Assembly: GCF_013410665.1 (NCBI RefSeq) | Contig: NZ_JACCFM010000001.1 | Span: 806,001-870,000 of the forward strand | Reading direction: 5' to 3' | Source: Leifsonia psychrotolerans | GTDB taxonomy: Bacteria; Actinomycetota; Actinomycetes; Actinomycetales; Microbacteriaceae | Length of the DNA: 64,000 nucleotides | Part shown: positions 1 through 8,361 of the stretch, in pieces | Numbering within the stretch: the first letter of the stretch is position 1 | Layout: each line of letters starts with the position of its first letter | Notes under the pieces: model-generated | Database searches by the model: none | What the model was told of the DNA's origin: nothing | Seen by the model: the letters and a program-made list of their open reading frames with translations, nothing else | Made by a program: the position numbers and the translations under genes

Positions 1-1453
1 CCTGGGTGTATTTGGTGCGGCGCTCCGGCAGGTAGCCACCCAGTTCGCGGCGGCGCTCGTGCATGTACTGGATCGCTGGGTCCGAGTCGCCGGGGGTGTA
101 GTACGGCGGCAGGTAGGGGTTCTCTTCAAGCTGAGCATCCGTAATCGGCACGTGCATGCTGTCACGGAAGGTCTTCAGGTTCTCCAGGGTCATCTTCTTC
201 ATCTGGTGGGTCGCGTTGCGACCCTCAAAGCTCGGTCCGAGGCCGTAGCCCTTGACTGTCTTCGCCAGGATGACTGTGGGCTGGCCCTTGTGCTCGGACG
301 CGGCCTTGAAAGCGGCGTACACCTTGCGGTAGTCGTGGCCACCGCGCTTGAGGCCCCAGACCTCGTCGTCGGAGTAACCCTCGACGAGTTTCAGGGCACG
401 CGGGTCGCGGCCGAAGAAGTTCTCGCGCACGTAGGCGCCGCTTTCGGCTTTGTAGGTCTGGTAGTCGCCGTCCGGCGTGACGTTCATCAGGTTCAAGAGG
501 GCGCCGTCGGTGTCGTTGGCGAGCAGCGAGTCCCATTCGCGACCCCAGACGACCTTGATGACGTTCCACCCGGCACCGCGGAAGAAGCTTTCCAGTTCCT
601 GGATGATTTTGCCGTTGCCACGCACCGGGCCATCGAGACGTTGCAGGTTGCAGTTGATCACGAAGTTGAGGTTGTCGAGTCCCTCGTTCGCGGCAACCTG
701 CAGCTGGCCACGGCTTTCGACCTCGTCCATTTCGCCGTCACCGAGGAACGCCCAGACCTGCTGGTCGCTGGCATCCGTGATGCCACGGTTGGTGAGGTAA
801 CGGTTGGCCTGCGCCTGGTAGATCGCGTTGATCGGGCCGAGACCCATCGAGACGGTCGGGAACTGCCAGTAATCCGGCATGAGGCGCGGATGCGGGTAGG
901 AGGAGAGCCCTCCGCCGGCGTGCGACTTCTCTTGACGGAAGCCATCGAGCTGATTCGGGGTCAGACGGCCTTCGAGGAAGGACCGGGCGTAGATGCCGGG
1001 GGAGGCGTGGCCCTGGAAGAAGATCTGGTCGCCACCGCCCGGGTGGTTCTGGCCGCGGAAGAAGTGGTTGAAGCCGACTTCGTAGAGGGCCGCCGACGAC
1101 GCATAGGTCGAAATGTGGCCGCCGACAGCGATGCCGGGGCGCTGAGCGCGGTGCACGAGGATTGCCGCGTTCCAGCGGATCCAGGCACGATAGCGGCGCT
1201 CGGTTTCTTCATCGCCGGGGAAAGCCGGTTCGTTCTCGGCGGCGATGGTGTTGATGTAGTCGGTAGTCGGAACCATCGGCACGCCCAAGTGCAGTTCCTT
1301 GGAACGCTTGAGCAGGCTCAGCATGATTTCGCGGCCGCGTTGGTGGCCGTGGGCCGCGACGAGCGCCTCCAGCGATTCCGACCATTCGGCGGTTTCTTCT
1401 GGATCAGCGTCGGTATTGTCCATCGAGTACGGATCCTGGTCGTTGACAGTCAC
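1..1453 (-). CDS. aceE: Pyruvate dehydrogenase E1 component (AceE), N-terminal part
   Basis: E1 of the pyruvate dehydrogenase complex: thiamine-diphosphate-dependent decarboxylation of pyruvate and transfer of the acetyl group to E2, in the cytosol. The window holds the first ~484 codons; the gene runs off the left edge. Homodimeric-type E1 signatures are clear: the active-site segment [20 protein letters not shown], the ThDP/Mg2+ motif [10 protein letters not shown] followed by [19 protein letters not shown], and [19 protein letters not shown] chose the GTG at 1453 because AGAGAGG lies just upstream; an in-frame ATG at 1423 is the alternative. A possible promoter on this strand is TTCACG (1571-1566) and TAGGCT (1547-1542), 18 bp apart. 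The gene is divergent from the peroxiredoxin gene, an association also found in mycobacteria. Confidence 0.97.
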   Translation of the reverse strand, partial: MTVNDQDPYSMDNTDADPEETAEWSESLEALVAAHGHQRGREIMLSLLKRSKELHLGVPMVPTTDYINTIAAENEPAFPGDEETERRYRAWIRWNAAILVHRAQRPGIAVGGHISTYASSAALYEVGFNHFFRGQNHPGGGDQIFFQGHASPGIYARSFLEGRLTPNQLDGFRQEKSHAGGGLSSYPHPRLMPDYWQFPTVSMGLGPINAIYQAQANRYLTNRGITDASDQQVWAFLGDGEMDEVESRGQLQVAANEGLDNLNFVINCNLQRLDGPVRGNGKIIQELESFFRGAGWNVIKVVWGREWDSLLANDTDGALLNLMNVTPDGDYQTYKAESGAYVRENFFGRDPRALKLVEGYSDDEVWGLKRGGHDYRKVYAAFKAASEHKGQPTVILAKTVKGYGLGPSFEGRNATHQMKKMTLENLKTFRDSMHVPITDAQLEENPYLPPYYTPGDSDPAIQYMHERRRELGGYLPERRTKYTQ

Positions 1454-1607
1454 ACTCGACCTCTCTCTAGTGGCAGATCGTGCCGGGGTTATCGTGCCGC
1501 AAAAAAGGAGGGTCGGATCGCGACCATTCGGCATCACCGTCAGCCTACTGATTCTTGCTGAACTCCGTGAACGCACGCCCCGAGCCAGCGGCGTTGCGCG
1601 GGCAGTG

Positions 1608-1636
1608 TTGGTTCCCACATTCAGGCGGGCTAGGCT
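1608..1636 (+). promoter_or_regulatory. Putative sigma-70-type promoter of ahpE
   Basis: TTGGTT (1608-1613) and TAGGCT (1631-1636) are separated by 17 bp and lie about 50 bp before the peroxiredoxin start. This is a typical actinobacterial housekeeping spacing. It is a match by eye only. Confidence 0.45.
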
Positions 1637-1687
1637 ATGCAACCGGCTCGACCGCGGGTTTCACGCAGGTCGGAAAGGAAAAGAATT

Positions 1688-2164
1688 ATGGCACTGGTGA
1701 ATGACATCCAGGCACCAGATTTCGAACTGGTCAATCAATTCGGTCAATCGGTTCAACTCAGCCAGTTCCGCGGTGAAAAGGCCGTCGCACTCGTCTTCTT
1801 CCCGCTCGCGTTCTCGGGAATCTGCAGCGGTGAGCTGTGCGAACTGCGCGACAACCTCGCAATTTTTGCCGAGCGCGGCGTCGAATTGATCGGCATTTCT
1901 GTCGATTCCCGCCACGCTCTGCGTGCCTGGGGCGAGCAGGAAGGCTACGAATTCAGCCTGCTGGCCGACTTTTGGCCGCACGGCGGGGTGGCCAAGGAAT
2001 ACGGGGTATTTCTCGGCGACAAGGGGTTCGCAAACCGCGCGACTTTCCTGATCGACCAGGAGGGCATCATCCGGGCTAGTTTCATCACGGCTCCGGGCGA
2101 GGCGCGCCCGCTGGCCGCGTATCGGGCTGCACTTGAAGAGCTGCTGCCGGGTGTGCCGGCGTAA
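1688..2164 (+). CDS. ahpE: Peroxiredoxin, AhpE/BCP-like
   Basis: Thiol peroxidase of the AhpC/TSA family (158 aa), reducing peroxides through a peroxidatic cysteine. FFPLAFSGIC closely matches the AhpE active-site segment of mycobacteria, with the peroxidatic Cys at 46. LLADFWPHGGVAKEYGVF and the ANRATFLID-type strand also match AhpE. A second Cys at 51 (GELCELRDN) sits at the +5 position used as the resolving Cys in bacterioferritin-comigratory proteins, so this may be a 2-Cys variant of a normally 1-Cys enzyme. I start at the ATG at 1688, preceded by GGAAAGGAAAAG; upstream in-frame starts lack a comparable site. It is monocistronic and divergent from aceE. Confidence 0.93.
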   Translation: MALVNDIQAPDFELVNQFGQSVQLSQFRGEKAVALVFFPLAFSGICSGELCELRDNLAIFAERGVELIGISVDSRHALRAWGEQEGYEFSLLADFWPHGGVAKEYGVFLGDKGFANRATFLIDQEGIIRASFITAPGEARPLAAYRAALEELLPGVPA

Positions 2165-2226
2165 CCTCGCCGCTCGAGTGGGGAGTTTTTGAACGACCCC
2201 GTGACGCGCCCGGCCCTTCGTCGTGG

Positions 2227-2256
2227 TTCGAACGAGCCGCGCGATTTCGCTATAGT
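2227..2256 (+). promoter_or_regulatory. Putative promoter of tRNA-Val
   Basis: TTCGAA (2227-2232) and a good -10 TATAGT (2251-2256) with an 18-bp spacer lie 37 bp before the mature tRNA-Val 5' end. Confidence 0.4.
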
Positions 2257-2293
2257 GTGAAACGACCTGATTCGGTGTACTCACCGATTGTCA

Positions 2294-2366
2294 GGGCCTT
2301 TAGCTCAGCTGGTAGAGCGCCACGTTTACACCGTGGATGTCATCGGTTCGATCCCGGTAGGGCCCA
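2294..2366 (+). tRNA. tRNA-Val(TAC)
   Basis: Full cloverleaf of 73 nt. Acceptor arm GGGCCTT pairs with AGGGCCC, the D-arm is GCTCAGCTGGTAGAGC, the anticodon stem CCACG/CGTGG encloses loop TTTACAC (anticodon TAC), and the T-arm has TTCGATC. The discriminator is A at 2366; an exact CCA is not encoded. A terminator follows directly. Confidence 0.97.
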
Positions 2367-2376
2367 CCCAATACTG

Positions 2377-2414
2377 CAGAAGACCCTCGCCTCGGCCGGG
2401 GTCTTCTGTGTTTT
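2377..2414 (+). terminator. Rho-independent terminator after tRNA-Val
   Basis: CAGAAGACCC (2377-2386) pairs perfectly with GGGTCTTCTG (2399-2408) around a 12-nt loop, followed by TGTTTT. Confidence 0.8.
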
Positions 2415-2504
2415 CTGAGCGAACACCACCCGCCCGTGGGTTCGGCCACCGCGGTGGGCGCTGTTGCCTGTGGCCGTCGTTCTGCTCCCCGCACTCGTTG
2501 CCGG

Positions 2505-2999
2505 TCAGCGTGCGCGCACCAGGCGCGCCTCCCGCCAGATCAGGGCGACAATGACGAGGTCGAGCAGCAGGAAAATGATGCTGCCGATGCTGGGCGAACG
2601 GATGACGGCATAAATCTGATAAAGCGCGAACAGTCCCAGAACGCCAATGGCGTAGGGATAGACCCAGTGGTAGCCGCGGATGAGGCAGTACGCCAGCACC
2701 AGCTTGATGATGCCATGGCTGAGCAGAAAAATGATGATGATCTGCGGCGCACCGGCCGCGATGCCGGTGTCAAGTCGGCCGGCCGCGGTGGCGACCAGGT
2801 GCCGAATGAAACGATCGTCGGCATCCGTGCTCACAATCGGTGCGAGAGCGGCTCGGAGCACCGAGGGAGCGACCCACAACAAGACACCGGTGACCAACTC
2901 GATCAGCCCGTCGATGGCCTTCAGCCAGATGCCGATTCGATAGGCCAGCTCGGCGATACGAGCACGAGAAGCCGGGCGGCCGGGTGTGATGGCCTTCAT
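2505..2999 (-). CDS. DUF2127 family membrane protein
   Basis: About 164 aa with four likely membrane segments: AIDGLIELVTGVLLWVA near the N-terminus, IIIIFLLSHGIIKLVLAYCL, a segment around YPYAIGVLGLFALYQIYAVI, and IIFLLLDLVIVALIW before a basic C-terminus. The GLIELVTGVLLW, HGIIKLVLAY and DLVIVALIWRE blocks fit the DUF2127 family, whose function is not established. I take the ATG at 2999; an in-frame TTG at 3011 would add four residues and neither has a strong ribosome-binding site. It converges with tRNA-Val. Confidence 0.75.
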   Translation of the reverse strand: MKAITPGRPASRARIAELAYRIGIWLKAIDGLIELVTGVLLWVAPSVLRAALAPIVSTDADDRFIRHLVATAAGRLDTGIAAGAPQIIIIFLLSHGIIKLVLAYCLIRGYHWVYPYAIGVLGLFALYQIYAVIRSPSIGSIIFLLLDLVIVALIWREARLVRAR

Positions 3000-3092
3000 G
3001 CGCCTATCCAAGCACTCTCGAAGCGGCCAGGTTGGAATCAGAGCCCAACCTGACCTCGTGCTTCGCTTCGCTACGCGGTGAGGACGAGTGGC

Positions 3093-3647
3093 CTAGTCGA
3101 GCGTGATCGCTGTTCCGTCGTTGAACATACTGTCGCTCACGATCAGCTTCACCGGCTTGGCACCTGCCGGCAGATCGAAGAGGATCGGACCCTGCACCGC
3201 GTTTCCGGGATTGATGGCCGCGATCCACGCCTGCGCGTCTCCTCCAGCGTAGAGCGACGCGCTGGCATCGGCGTTGTAGGTCTTACCATCGGCGTCCTCC
3301 AGCTTCAGATAGTTGACGATGAATGTCTCGGGGGCGTCGCCGACATTCATGATCTTGAGGTCCAACTGGAAAAAAGTGCCCTGCGCGGTCTGCGTCAGCG
3401 GAGCTGTACCGACGCTCGTGCCCGCGTCGGCCGCGGCCAGCGCGGTGAACTCGAACGCGCCGACTGTGACGGGAACATTCAGCCCCGGCGCCGTCGGCGT
3501 CTCGTCCGCGGAACTGTCGGCAGAGGATCCGCCTGACACTGCCCCCGAGGCGCCGCCAGCACTGCAGCCGGTGAGCGCGATGATGACGGCGACGGCTGCG
3601 GTGGCTACGGCGAGGGTGGAACGCGAAGTGATGGAACGTGACGACAA
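3093..3647 (-). CDS. Secreted lipoprotein with DUF4352-like domain
   Basis: A 184-aa predicted lipoprotein. The N-terminus has a basic stretch, a hydrophobic core (TLAVATAAVAVIIALTG) and the lipobox LTGC, so it should be lipidated and anchored outside the membrane. A Ser/Gly/Ala-rich linker follows, then a beta-rich domain (FFQLDLKIMNVGDAPETF, LEDADGKTYNADASA) resembling telokin-like DUF4352 proteins. I chose the TTG at 3647 because AGGAGG sits exactly 6 nt upstream; longer readings have no such site and the signal peptide begins right here. It is divergent from a sensor kinase gene, so the lipoprotein could be a target or accessory of that system; this is inference only. Confidence 0.82.
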   Translation of the reverse strand: MSSRSITSRSTLAVATAAVAVIIALTGCSAGGASGAVSGGSSADSSADETPTAPGLNVPVTVGAFEFTALAAADAGTSVGTAPLTQTAQGTFFQLDLKIMNVGDAPETFIVNYLKLEDADGKTYNADASASLYAGGDAQAWIAAINPGNAVQGPILFDLPAGAKPVKLIVSDSMFNDGTAITLD

Positions 3648-3829
3648 GGAATGCCTCCTGGTGAGTGCGGTCTGTGCGGCCGATCGGCCGGATCTAGACC
3701 ACCATCTGGCGCAACTCCCGGCCACGTCGATTCGGCCCGGACGCTCTGACCGAAAGGAGGGGAAGTCGTGGCGCCAACCGGTACGAACGTCGGTGGGGGA
3801 GGCGCCAAACCTGCCTCTACGATCGAGAC

Positions 3830-5113
3830 ATGACCGCCGCACCGCCTCTCCCGTCTGACGGCTGGGCGGTATCGACCGCACCAGCCGGCAGCTATCCACC
3901 GCGCTCCCGCTCCCGCCGCACCTGGGCACTGACCGGCTCGATCGCGCTTGCTGTTCTCTGCGCATTGCTGGTGATGTCAGCCGGCGGAACCCACGGGGGA
4001 GAGCACAGCACCTTTCCGTCTGCCGTGCAGGCTCTGGCCATTGTCGGGGTGTTCCCCATGCTCGCCGTGTCGGTTCTGCTGATCTGGCGGCATCGCTTCC
4101 CACTCCTCATTTCCATTCTTGCGACCGCGCTCACCGTGGCCCTTCCGACGACACCGCTCCCCGCGCTGGTCGCGCTCGCTGCGCTGACCGCCGCCCGGCG
4201 CGGCTGGGTGCGCTGGACGATGATGGGGGCGACCTATGCAGCGACGATCGTCTCGTTCTGCTGGGATGTTGCGTCTGAAACCTCGCACCTCGCCACACTG
4301 TCGGGAGGATCGGCAGAGGGGTCTGCGGCACGACTTGCATTGTTCTGGGTGGTGCCCATTCTCGCTGCGCTCGCGGTTGCGCCGTTTGCGGCATACGGGG
4401 TCACCCGACAGATCAGGGCGGAGCGGGACACCGCACGACGGGGGAATGTCACCGCGGCCCGCAACATCGCGGCATTGCATCAGGAAGTGTCGATCGAACG
4501 GGAACGTCACGAGATCGCTCGAGAGCTGCATGACACCCTGGCCGCGCGGTTGAGCTCTGTTTCGTTGCACGCCGGCGCCCTCGAACTTCAGGTGGGCGAC
4601 TCGGATGCCCGCGCAACCGCAGCAGCGCGTGCCGTACGGGAGTCGGCACAACATTCCCTCGACGACGTCCGCTCGGTCGTTCGTGTGCTGCGGAATCCTG
4701 AGCTTCACACGGGAGCCGGCGCTGGTCTTGTCGACATCCCCGGACTCATCGACGCAGCCGTGCGCGAAGGAACCGACGTGCGCACACAGATGTTCGTCGC
4801 AGACGCGTCGGCGTGCTCCCCGTCAGTGGCGCACGCCGCCTACCGAATCGTTCAGGAGGCAATCTCAAATGTGCGCCGACACGCGCCCGGCGCGTCGCTC
4901 TCGGTCGATCTGCGCGCTGGCCCGGAGACCGGGGTGACCATACGAATCGTCAACCGGCTGGTGCCCGAGGCTCACCCGACGTCAACCGGCGGAGGCAACG
5001 GATTGGTGGGAATGAGCGAACGAGCGGCACTGGTCGGCGGCTCATTCGAAGCCGGTGAAACGGCAGAGGGAACGTTTGCGGTCGTCGCCTGGCTGCCCTG
5101 GGTCGGTCGCTAA
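3830..5113 (+). CDS. Two-component sensor histidine kinase, NarL/LuxR-partner type (HisKA_3)
   Basis: A 427-aa membrane sensor kinase. The N-terminal ~200 residues hold about five or six hydrophobic segments with short loops and no large extracytoplasmic domain, as in intramembrane-sensing kinases. The HisKA_3 dimerisation box is RHEIARELHDTLAARLSS with the phospho-accepting His at 234. The ATPase domain shows an N-box-like YRIVQEAISNVRRHA and a G-box GGGNGLVGMSERAALVGG near the C-terminus. The response regulator gene starts 10 bp after the stop, so the two should be co-transcribed. The signal cannot be read from sequence. Confidence 0.92.
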   Translation: MTAAPPLPSDGWAVSTAPAGSYPPRSRSRRTWALTGSIALAVLCALLVMSAGGTHGGEHSTFPSAVQALAIVGVFPMLAVSVLLIWRHRFPLLISILATALTVALPTTPLPALVALAALTAARRGWVRWTMMGATYAATIVSFCWDVASETSHLATLSGGSAEGSAARLALFWVVPILAALAVAPFAAYGVTRQIRAERDTARRGNVTAARNIAALHQEVSIERERHEIARELHDTLAARLSSVSLHAGALELQVGDSDARATAAARAVRESAQHSLDDVRSVVRVLRNPELHTGAGAGLVDIPGLIDAAVREGTDVRTQMFVADASACSPSVAHAAYRIVQEAISNVRRHAPGASLSVDLRAGPETGVTIRIVNRLVPEAHPTSTGGGNGLVGMSERAALVGGSFEAGETAEGTFAVVAWLPWVGR

Positions 5114-5122
5114 ACTGGCTCG

Positions 5123-5800
5123 GTGACTTCGCCGGAGCTGGACCGCCGCCCCATTCGCATTCTCATTGTTGATGACGACCCGATGGCCACCGCCGGCATT
5201 ACCGCGCTACTCAATACGGCCGAGGACCTGCTCATCGTCGGAAGCCGTTCCGACGGCAGTCACGTGGTCGAGGCCGTCCGCCAGCTGGCACCCGATGTCG
5301 TCCTGTGCGATGTACGGATGCCGGTGATGGACGGAGTGTCCGTCGTGCGTGCGCTGCGAGCACACGCGGCCACACCGGCCGTGCTCATGATGACGGCGTT
5401 CGATGAAGATGGTCGGGTGCTCGACGCGGTGGCGGCGGGAGCCGCCGGTTTTCTCCTCAAGGATGAAGACCCGTACCGGATCGTGAACGCGGTCAGGCAC
5501 GTCGCCGCCGGTGACTCCGAATTTTCACCCCGTGCGGCACGGCAGCTGACTCAGTGGGTGCAGGACTCCCGTACTGCCGATGCGCGCCGGGATGCGATGG
5601 AGAAGCTCGCCCAGCTCACCGCGCGGGAACATGAGTTTGCTCTCGCACTGGTCACCGGCGCGAGCGATGCCGAACTTGCCGCTCAGTTTTTCGTCGCCGA
5701 GACCACGGTGAAGTCCGCGCTCGCCGGAATCAAGACGAAGTGGGGCATCCGAAACCGCACTCAGCTCGCTGTTGTCGTGGCCCGTTCCGGGCTCGCCTGA
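5123..5800 (+). CDS. Two-component response regulator, NarL/LuxR family
   Basis: A 225-aa transcription factor. The receiver domain (about residues 11-130) has the acidic pocket VDDDP, the phospho-acceptor Asp at 63 in LCDVRMPVMDG, and the conserved Lys in FLLKDEDP. The C-terminal LuxR-type HTH (about 160-222) reads LTAREHEFALALVTGASDAE with recognition helix AETTVKSALAGIKTKWG. The start is GTG at 5123. It is the partner of the upstream kinase. Possible targets nearby are the divergent lipoprotein gene and the downstream permease. Confidence 0.93.
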   Translation: MTSPELDRRPIRILIVDDDPMATAGITALLNTAEDLLIVGSRSDGSHVVEAVRQLAPDVVLCDVRMPVMDGVSVVRALRAHAATPAVLMMTAFDEDGRVLDAVAAGAAGFLLKDEDPYRIVNAVRHVAAGDSEFSPRAARQLTQWVQDSRTADARRDAMEKLAQLTAREHEFALALVTGASDAELAAQFFVAETTVKSALAGIKTKWGIRNRTQLAVVVARSGLA

Positions 5801-5865
5801 TGAGTGTGCCGCCCGTGCGAGATGGAGCAGCTGCACGCACGTGAGTCGGTGGCCGGGCGTACTCT

Positions 5866-7815
5866 GTGCACGTGAGCACACCGAGGGTTTCGCGATCTGG
5901 ATTTCGCGCGTGGATGCTTGACGGTCTCGTCGATCCGCGCGGCGATCATGTCGGACCTCACGCAAAAGTCGCCGAGAAGACTCACGCCTGGTGGCGTGTC
6001 ATGTGCCTGACCGGCGTGGACTACTTCTCGACGCTCGGCTACCAGCCTGCCATTGCAGCGCTGGCCGCCGGTCTGTTATCGCCGATTGCGACAATCGTTC
6101 TTGTGCTGCTCACGCTGTTCGGTGCGCTCCCGGTCTACCGCCGCGTCGCCTCCGAGAGCTTTCGTGGCTCCGGCTCGATTCACATGCTGGAGAAGCTGCT
6201 GCCCTGGTGGGCCGGCAAGCTGTTCGTGCTCATTTTGCTGGGCTTTGCCGCCACTGACTTCATGATCACCATCACGCTCTCGGCAGCGGATGCCACGGCG
6301 CACGCCCTCGAGAATCCCTTCGTGCCCACCTGGCTGCACGGCCAGCAGATCGCGGTGACCCTCTTTCTGATCGCACTCCTCGGTGCCGTTTTTCTGCGCG
6401 GTTTCAAAGAGGCGATCGGCATTGCTGTGGTGCTGGTCGCGGTCTACCTGGTGCTGAACCTGGTGGTCATCGTGGTCTCCATCGGCCGTGTCGTCGACAA
6501 CGTGGTGGTGATCCCGGACTGGTGGGCGGCGCTGACCGCCCAGCACGGCGATCCGCTCATGATGATCGCCATTGCGCTGCTGGTGTTCCCGAAACTTGCC
6601 CTGGGCCTCTCTGGTTTTGAAACCGGAGTCGCCGTGATGCCACAGGTAAAAGGCAGCGCATCAGACGATGAGAACAATCCCGTGGTGCGCATCCGCTCGA
6701 CGAAACGGCTGCTCACGACCGCGGCACTGATCATGAGCGGGTTCTTGATCACGTCAAGCATCGTCACGACATTGCTCATTCCGCAGGCGGCCTTCCAATC
6801 GGGCGGGCCAGCCAACGGGCGTGCACTGGCCTACCTGGCGCACGAGTACCTCGGGTCTGGTTTCGGAACGGTCTACGACATCAGCACCATCTGTATTCTG
6901 TGGTTCGCCGGGGCGTCAGCGATGGCCGGCCTGCTCAACCTGGTGCCGCGCTATCTGCCCCGGTACGGCATGGCGCCACAATGGGCGGCTGCCGTGCGCC
7001 CACTCGTGCTGGTGTTCGTGGCGATCGCCTTCGTGATCACGATCGTGTTCCAAGCGAATGTCGACGCGCAGGGCGGCGCCTATGCCACGGGAGTGCTGGT
7101 GCTGATCACGTCGGCATCTGTCGCGGTCACCCTCTCGGCCCGGCGTCGACAGCAACGCTGGCGCACCGTGGGTTTCGCCCTCATCGCCCTGATCTTCTTG
7201 TACACGACGATTGCCAATATCTTCGAACGCCCAGACGGGGTGCGCATCGCTGCGTTGTTCATTCTGGGCATCCTCACGATCTCGCTGATTTCGCGCGTGG
7301 GACGATCGTTCCAGTTGCGTGCCACGTCGGTCACATTGGACGAGACCGCCCTGGAATATGTGATGAGCGATGCCGACGAGTACGACGCCGTGCGGTTGAT
7401 CTCGCATGAGCCCGGCGACGACACCGATGCGGAGTATCAAGAGAAGAGCAGGGATGAGCGGCGCTACGGCCACATTCCGCCCGGCTCCTTGGTGATCTTT
7501 CTTGAGGTGCACCCCTCGGACTCGTCTGATTTTGAGGAAGACCTGGTGGTCACCGGATCGGCGCGACACGGCTACCGGGTGCTCGAGGTCGTCAGCGGAA
7601 ACGTTCCGAACACCATCGCTTCGGTGCTGCTCGAAATTCGAGACAAGACCGGGGTTATTCCGGAGATCTACTTCGAGTGGACCGAGGGAAACCCGATCTC
7701 GAATATGTTCCGGTTTTTGATTACGGGCATGGGGGAGACCGCCCCGGTCACGCGGGAGGTGCTGCGCGAAGCTGAGCCAAATGCGCGACGGCGCCCCTCA
7801 ATCCATGTCAGCTAA
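5866..7815 (+). CDS. APC-superfamily permease with large cytoplasmic C-terminal domain
   Basis: A 649-aa transporter. Residues ~45-480 contain about 12 hydrophobic segments; the first region has [19 protein letters not shown], similar in style to the unwound TM1 of amino-acid/polyamine/cation permeases, and [13 protein letters not shown] resembles the TM6 region. The last ~170 residues are soluble and acidic ([19 protein letters not shown]), an extension seen in a conserved actinobacterial group annotated only as amino-acid or APC permease. The substrate is unknown; amino acids or potassium (Kup/KimA-like) are possible. No riboswitch is visible upstream. The start is GTG at 5866 or GTG at 5872. 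It lies 65 bp after the response regulator gene. Confidence 0.85.
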   Translation: MHVSTPRVSRSGFRAWMLDGLVDPRGDHVGPHAKVAEKTHAWWRVMCLTGVDYFSTLGYQPAIAALAAGLLSPIATIVLVLLTLFGALPVYRRVASESFRGSGSIHMLEKLLPWWAGKLFVLILLGFAATDFMITITLSAADATAHALENPFVPTWLHGQQIAVTLFLIALLGAVFLRGFKEAIGIAVVLVAVYLVLNLVVIVVSIGRVVDNVVVIPDWWAALTAQHGDPLMMIAIALLVFPKLALGLSGFETGVAVMPQVKGSASDDENNPVVRIRSTKRLLTTAALIMSGFLITSSIVTTLLIPQAAFQSGGPANGRALAYLAHEYLGSGFGTVYDISTICILWFAGASAMAGLLNLVPRYLPRYGMAPQWAAAVRPLVLVFVAIAFVITIVFQANVDAQGGAYATGVLVLITSASVAVTLSARRRQQRWRTVGFALIALIFLYTTIANIFERPDGVRIAALFILGILTISLISRVGRSFQLRATSVTLDETALEYVMSDADEYDAVRLISHEPGDDTDAEYQEKSRDERRYGHIPPGSLVIFLEVHPSDSSDFEEDLVVTGSARHGYRVLEVVSGNVPNTIASVLLEIRDKTGVIPEIYFEWTEGNPISNMFRFLITGMGETAPVTREVLREAEPNARRRPSIHVS

Positions 7816-7899
7816 CTGAATCCATGTCAGCCAACTGTCAGCGCGGCCGTCCGGGCGCGACCCCCAGGGCTCCTGAGGTTTTCTCACTATGATGAGCGC

Positions 7900-8334
7900 A
7901 TGACTGACGAACCGCAGCCGGGCACCCGTGCCGCCCGGCGCCGAGCCGAGCGGGAGGCCGCGGCCGCGCCGGATACCGTGGCGGGCGCGGGGGGTGCGCG
8001 GGATGTGGGGGCGCCGACGCGTGCGGGGCTTTCGGCGGACGGGGGGCTTCCGGCGGCCGAGGGGCTTCCGGTAGAGGCCGGGGTTCCGGCGGCTGCCGGG
8101 CCCGACGATGAGGCCGACCTCTCGATTGAGTTGGCCGAAGATCTGGCGACTCACTCGCATCCGATCGTCAAGGCCGGGTTCGAGGAGTCTTTGGTCGATG
8201 ACGCCGACGACGTCACAGTGGTGCCGGCCGAGCCGGTCTCATCGTCGCGGATCGAGGACGACGAGTTGGTGCTCCCGCGCAACCAGCGGCGATGGCTGTG
8301 GAGCCGGCATCACTCGCGGGGGCATCAGGGCTGA
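7900..8334 (+). CDS. Acidic low-complexity hypothetical protein
   Basis: A 144-aa protein with no recognised domain and no signal peptide or membrane segment. It opens with a basic block (GTRAARRRAEREAAA), continues with an Ala/Gly/Pro-rich stretch carrying four 6-residue repeats (GLSADG-GLPAAE-GLPVEA-GVPAAA), then an acidic region, and ends in a basic tail (RRWLWSRHHSRG). The opening TRAARRRAER motif resembles the RRQAREL/RRELRAV motifs of the 320-aa protein at 47794-48756. It precedes the Nif3 gene by 27 bp and is probably co-transcribed with it. Whether it is expressed is uncertain. Confidence 0.6.
   Translation: MTDEPQPGTRAARRRAEREAAAAPDTVAGAGGARDVGAPTRAGLSADGGLPAAEGLPVEAGVPAAAGPDDEADLSIELAEDLATHSHPIVKAGFEESLVDDADDVTVVPAEPVSSSRIEDDELVLPRNQRRWLWSRHHSRGHQG
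8026..8097 (+). repeat. Four in-frame 18-bp tandem repeats
   Basis: Four 18-bp units (8026, 8044, 8062, 8080) with core GGGGCTTCCGGCGG inside the low-complexity gene, encoding G-L/V-S/P-x-x-x. The period is a multiple of three, so unit gain or loss keeps the reading frame. Confidence 0.8.
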
Positions 8335-8361
8335 CAAGTCCGCGACCGGTAGGCTGGCAGG

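Noticed and set aside
59-1561. 500-aa open frame on the plus strand across aceE
   Set aside because: It is antisense to clear AceE sequence; high GC opens the complementary frame. The translation has no domain.
2288-2554. Plus-strand ORF starting inside tRNA-Val
   Set aside because: It reads through a complete tRNA and its terminator; artefact.
3648-4103. Longer 336-aa reading of the lipoprotein
   Set aside because: It would run over the kinase start; the signal peptide and AGGAGG fix the start at the TTG at 3647.
5866-7815. Naming the permease KimA or Kup
   Set aside because: Only general APC-superfamily resemblance can be seen; no USP domain and no c-di-AMP riboswitch upstream.
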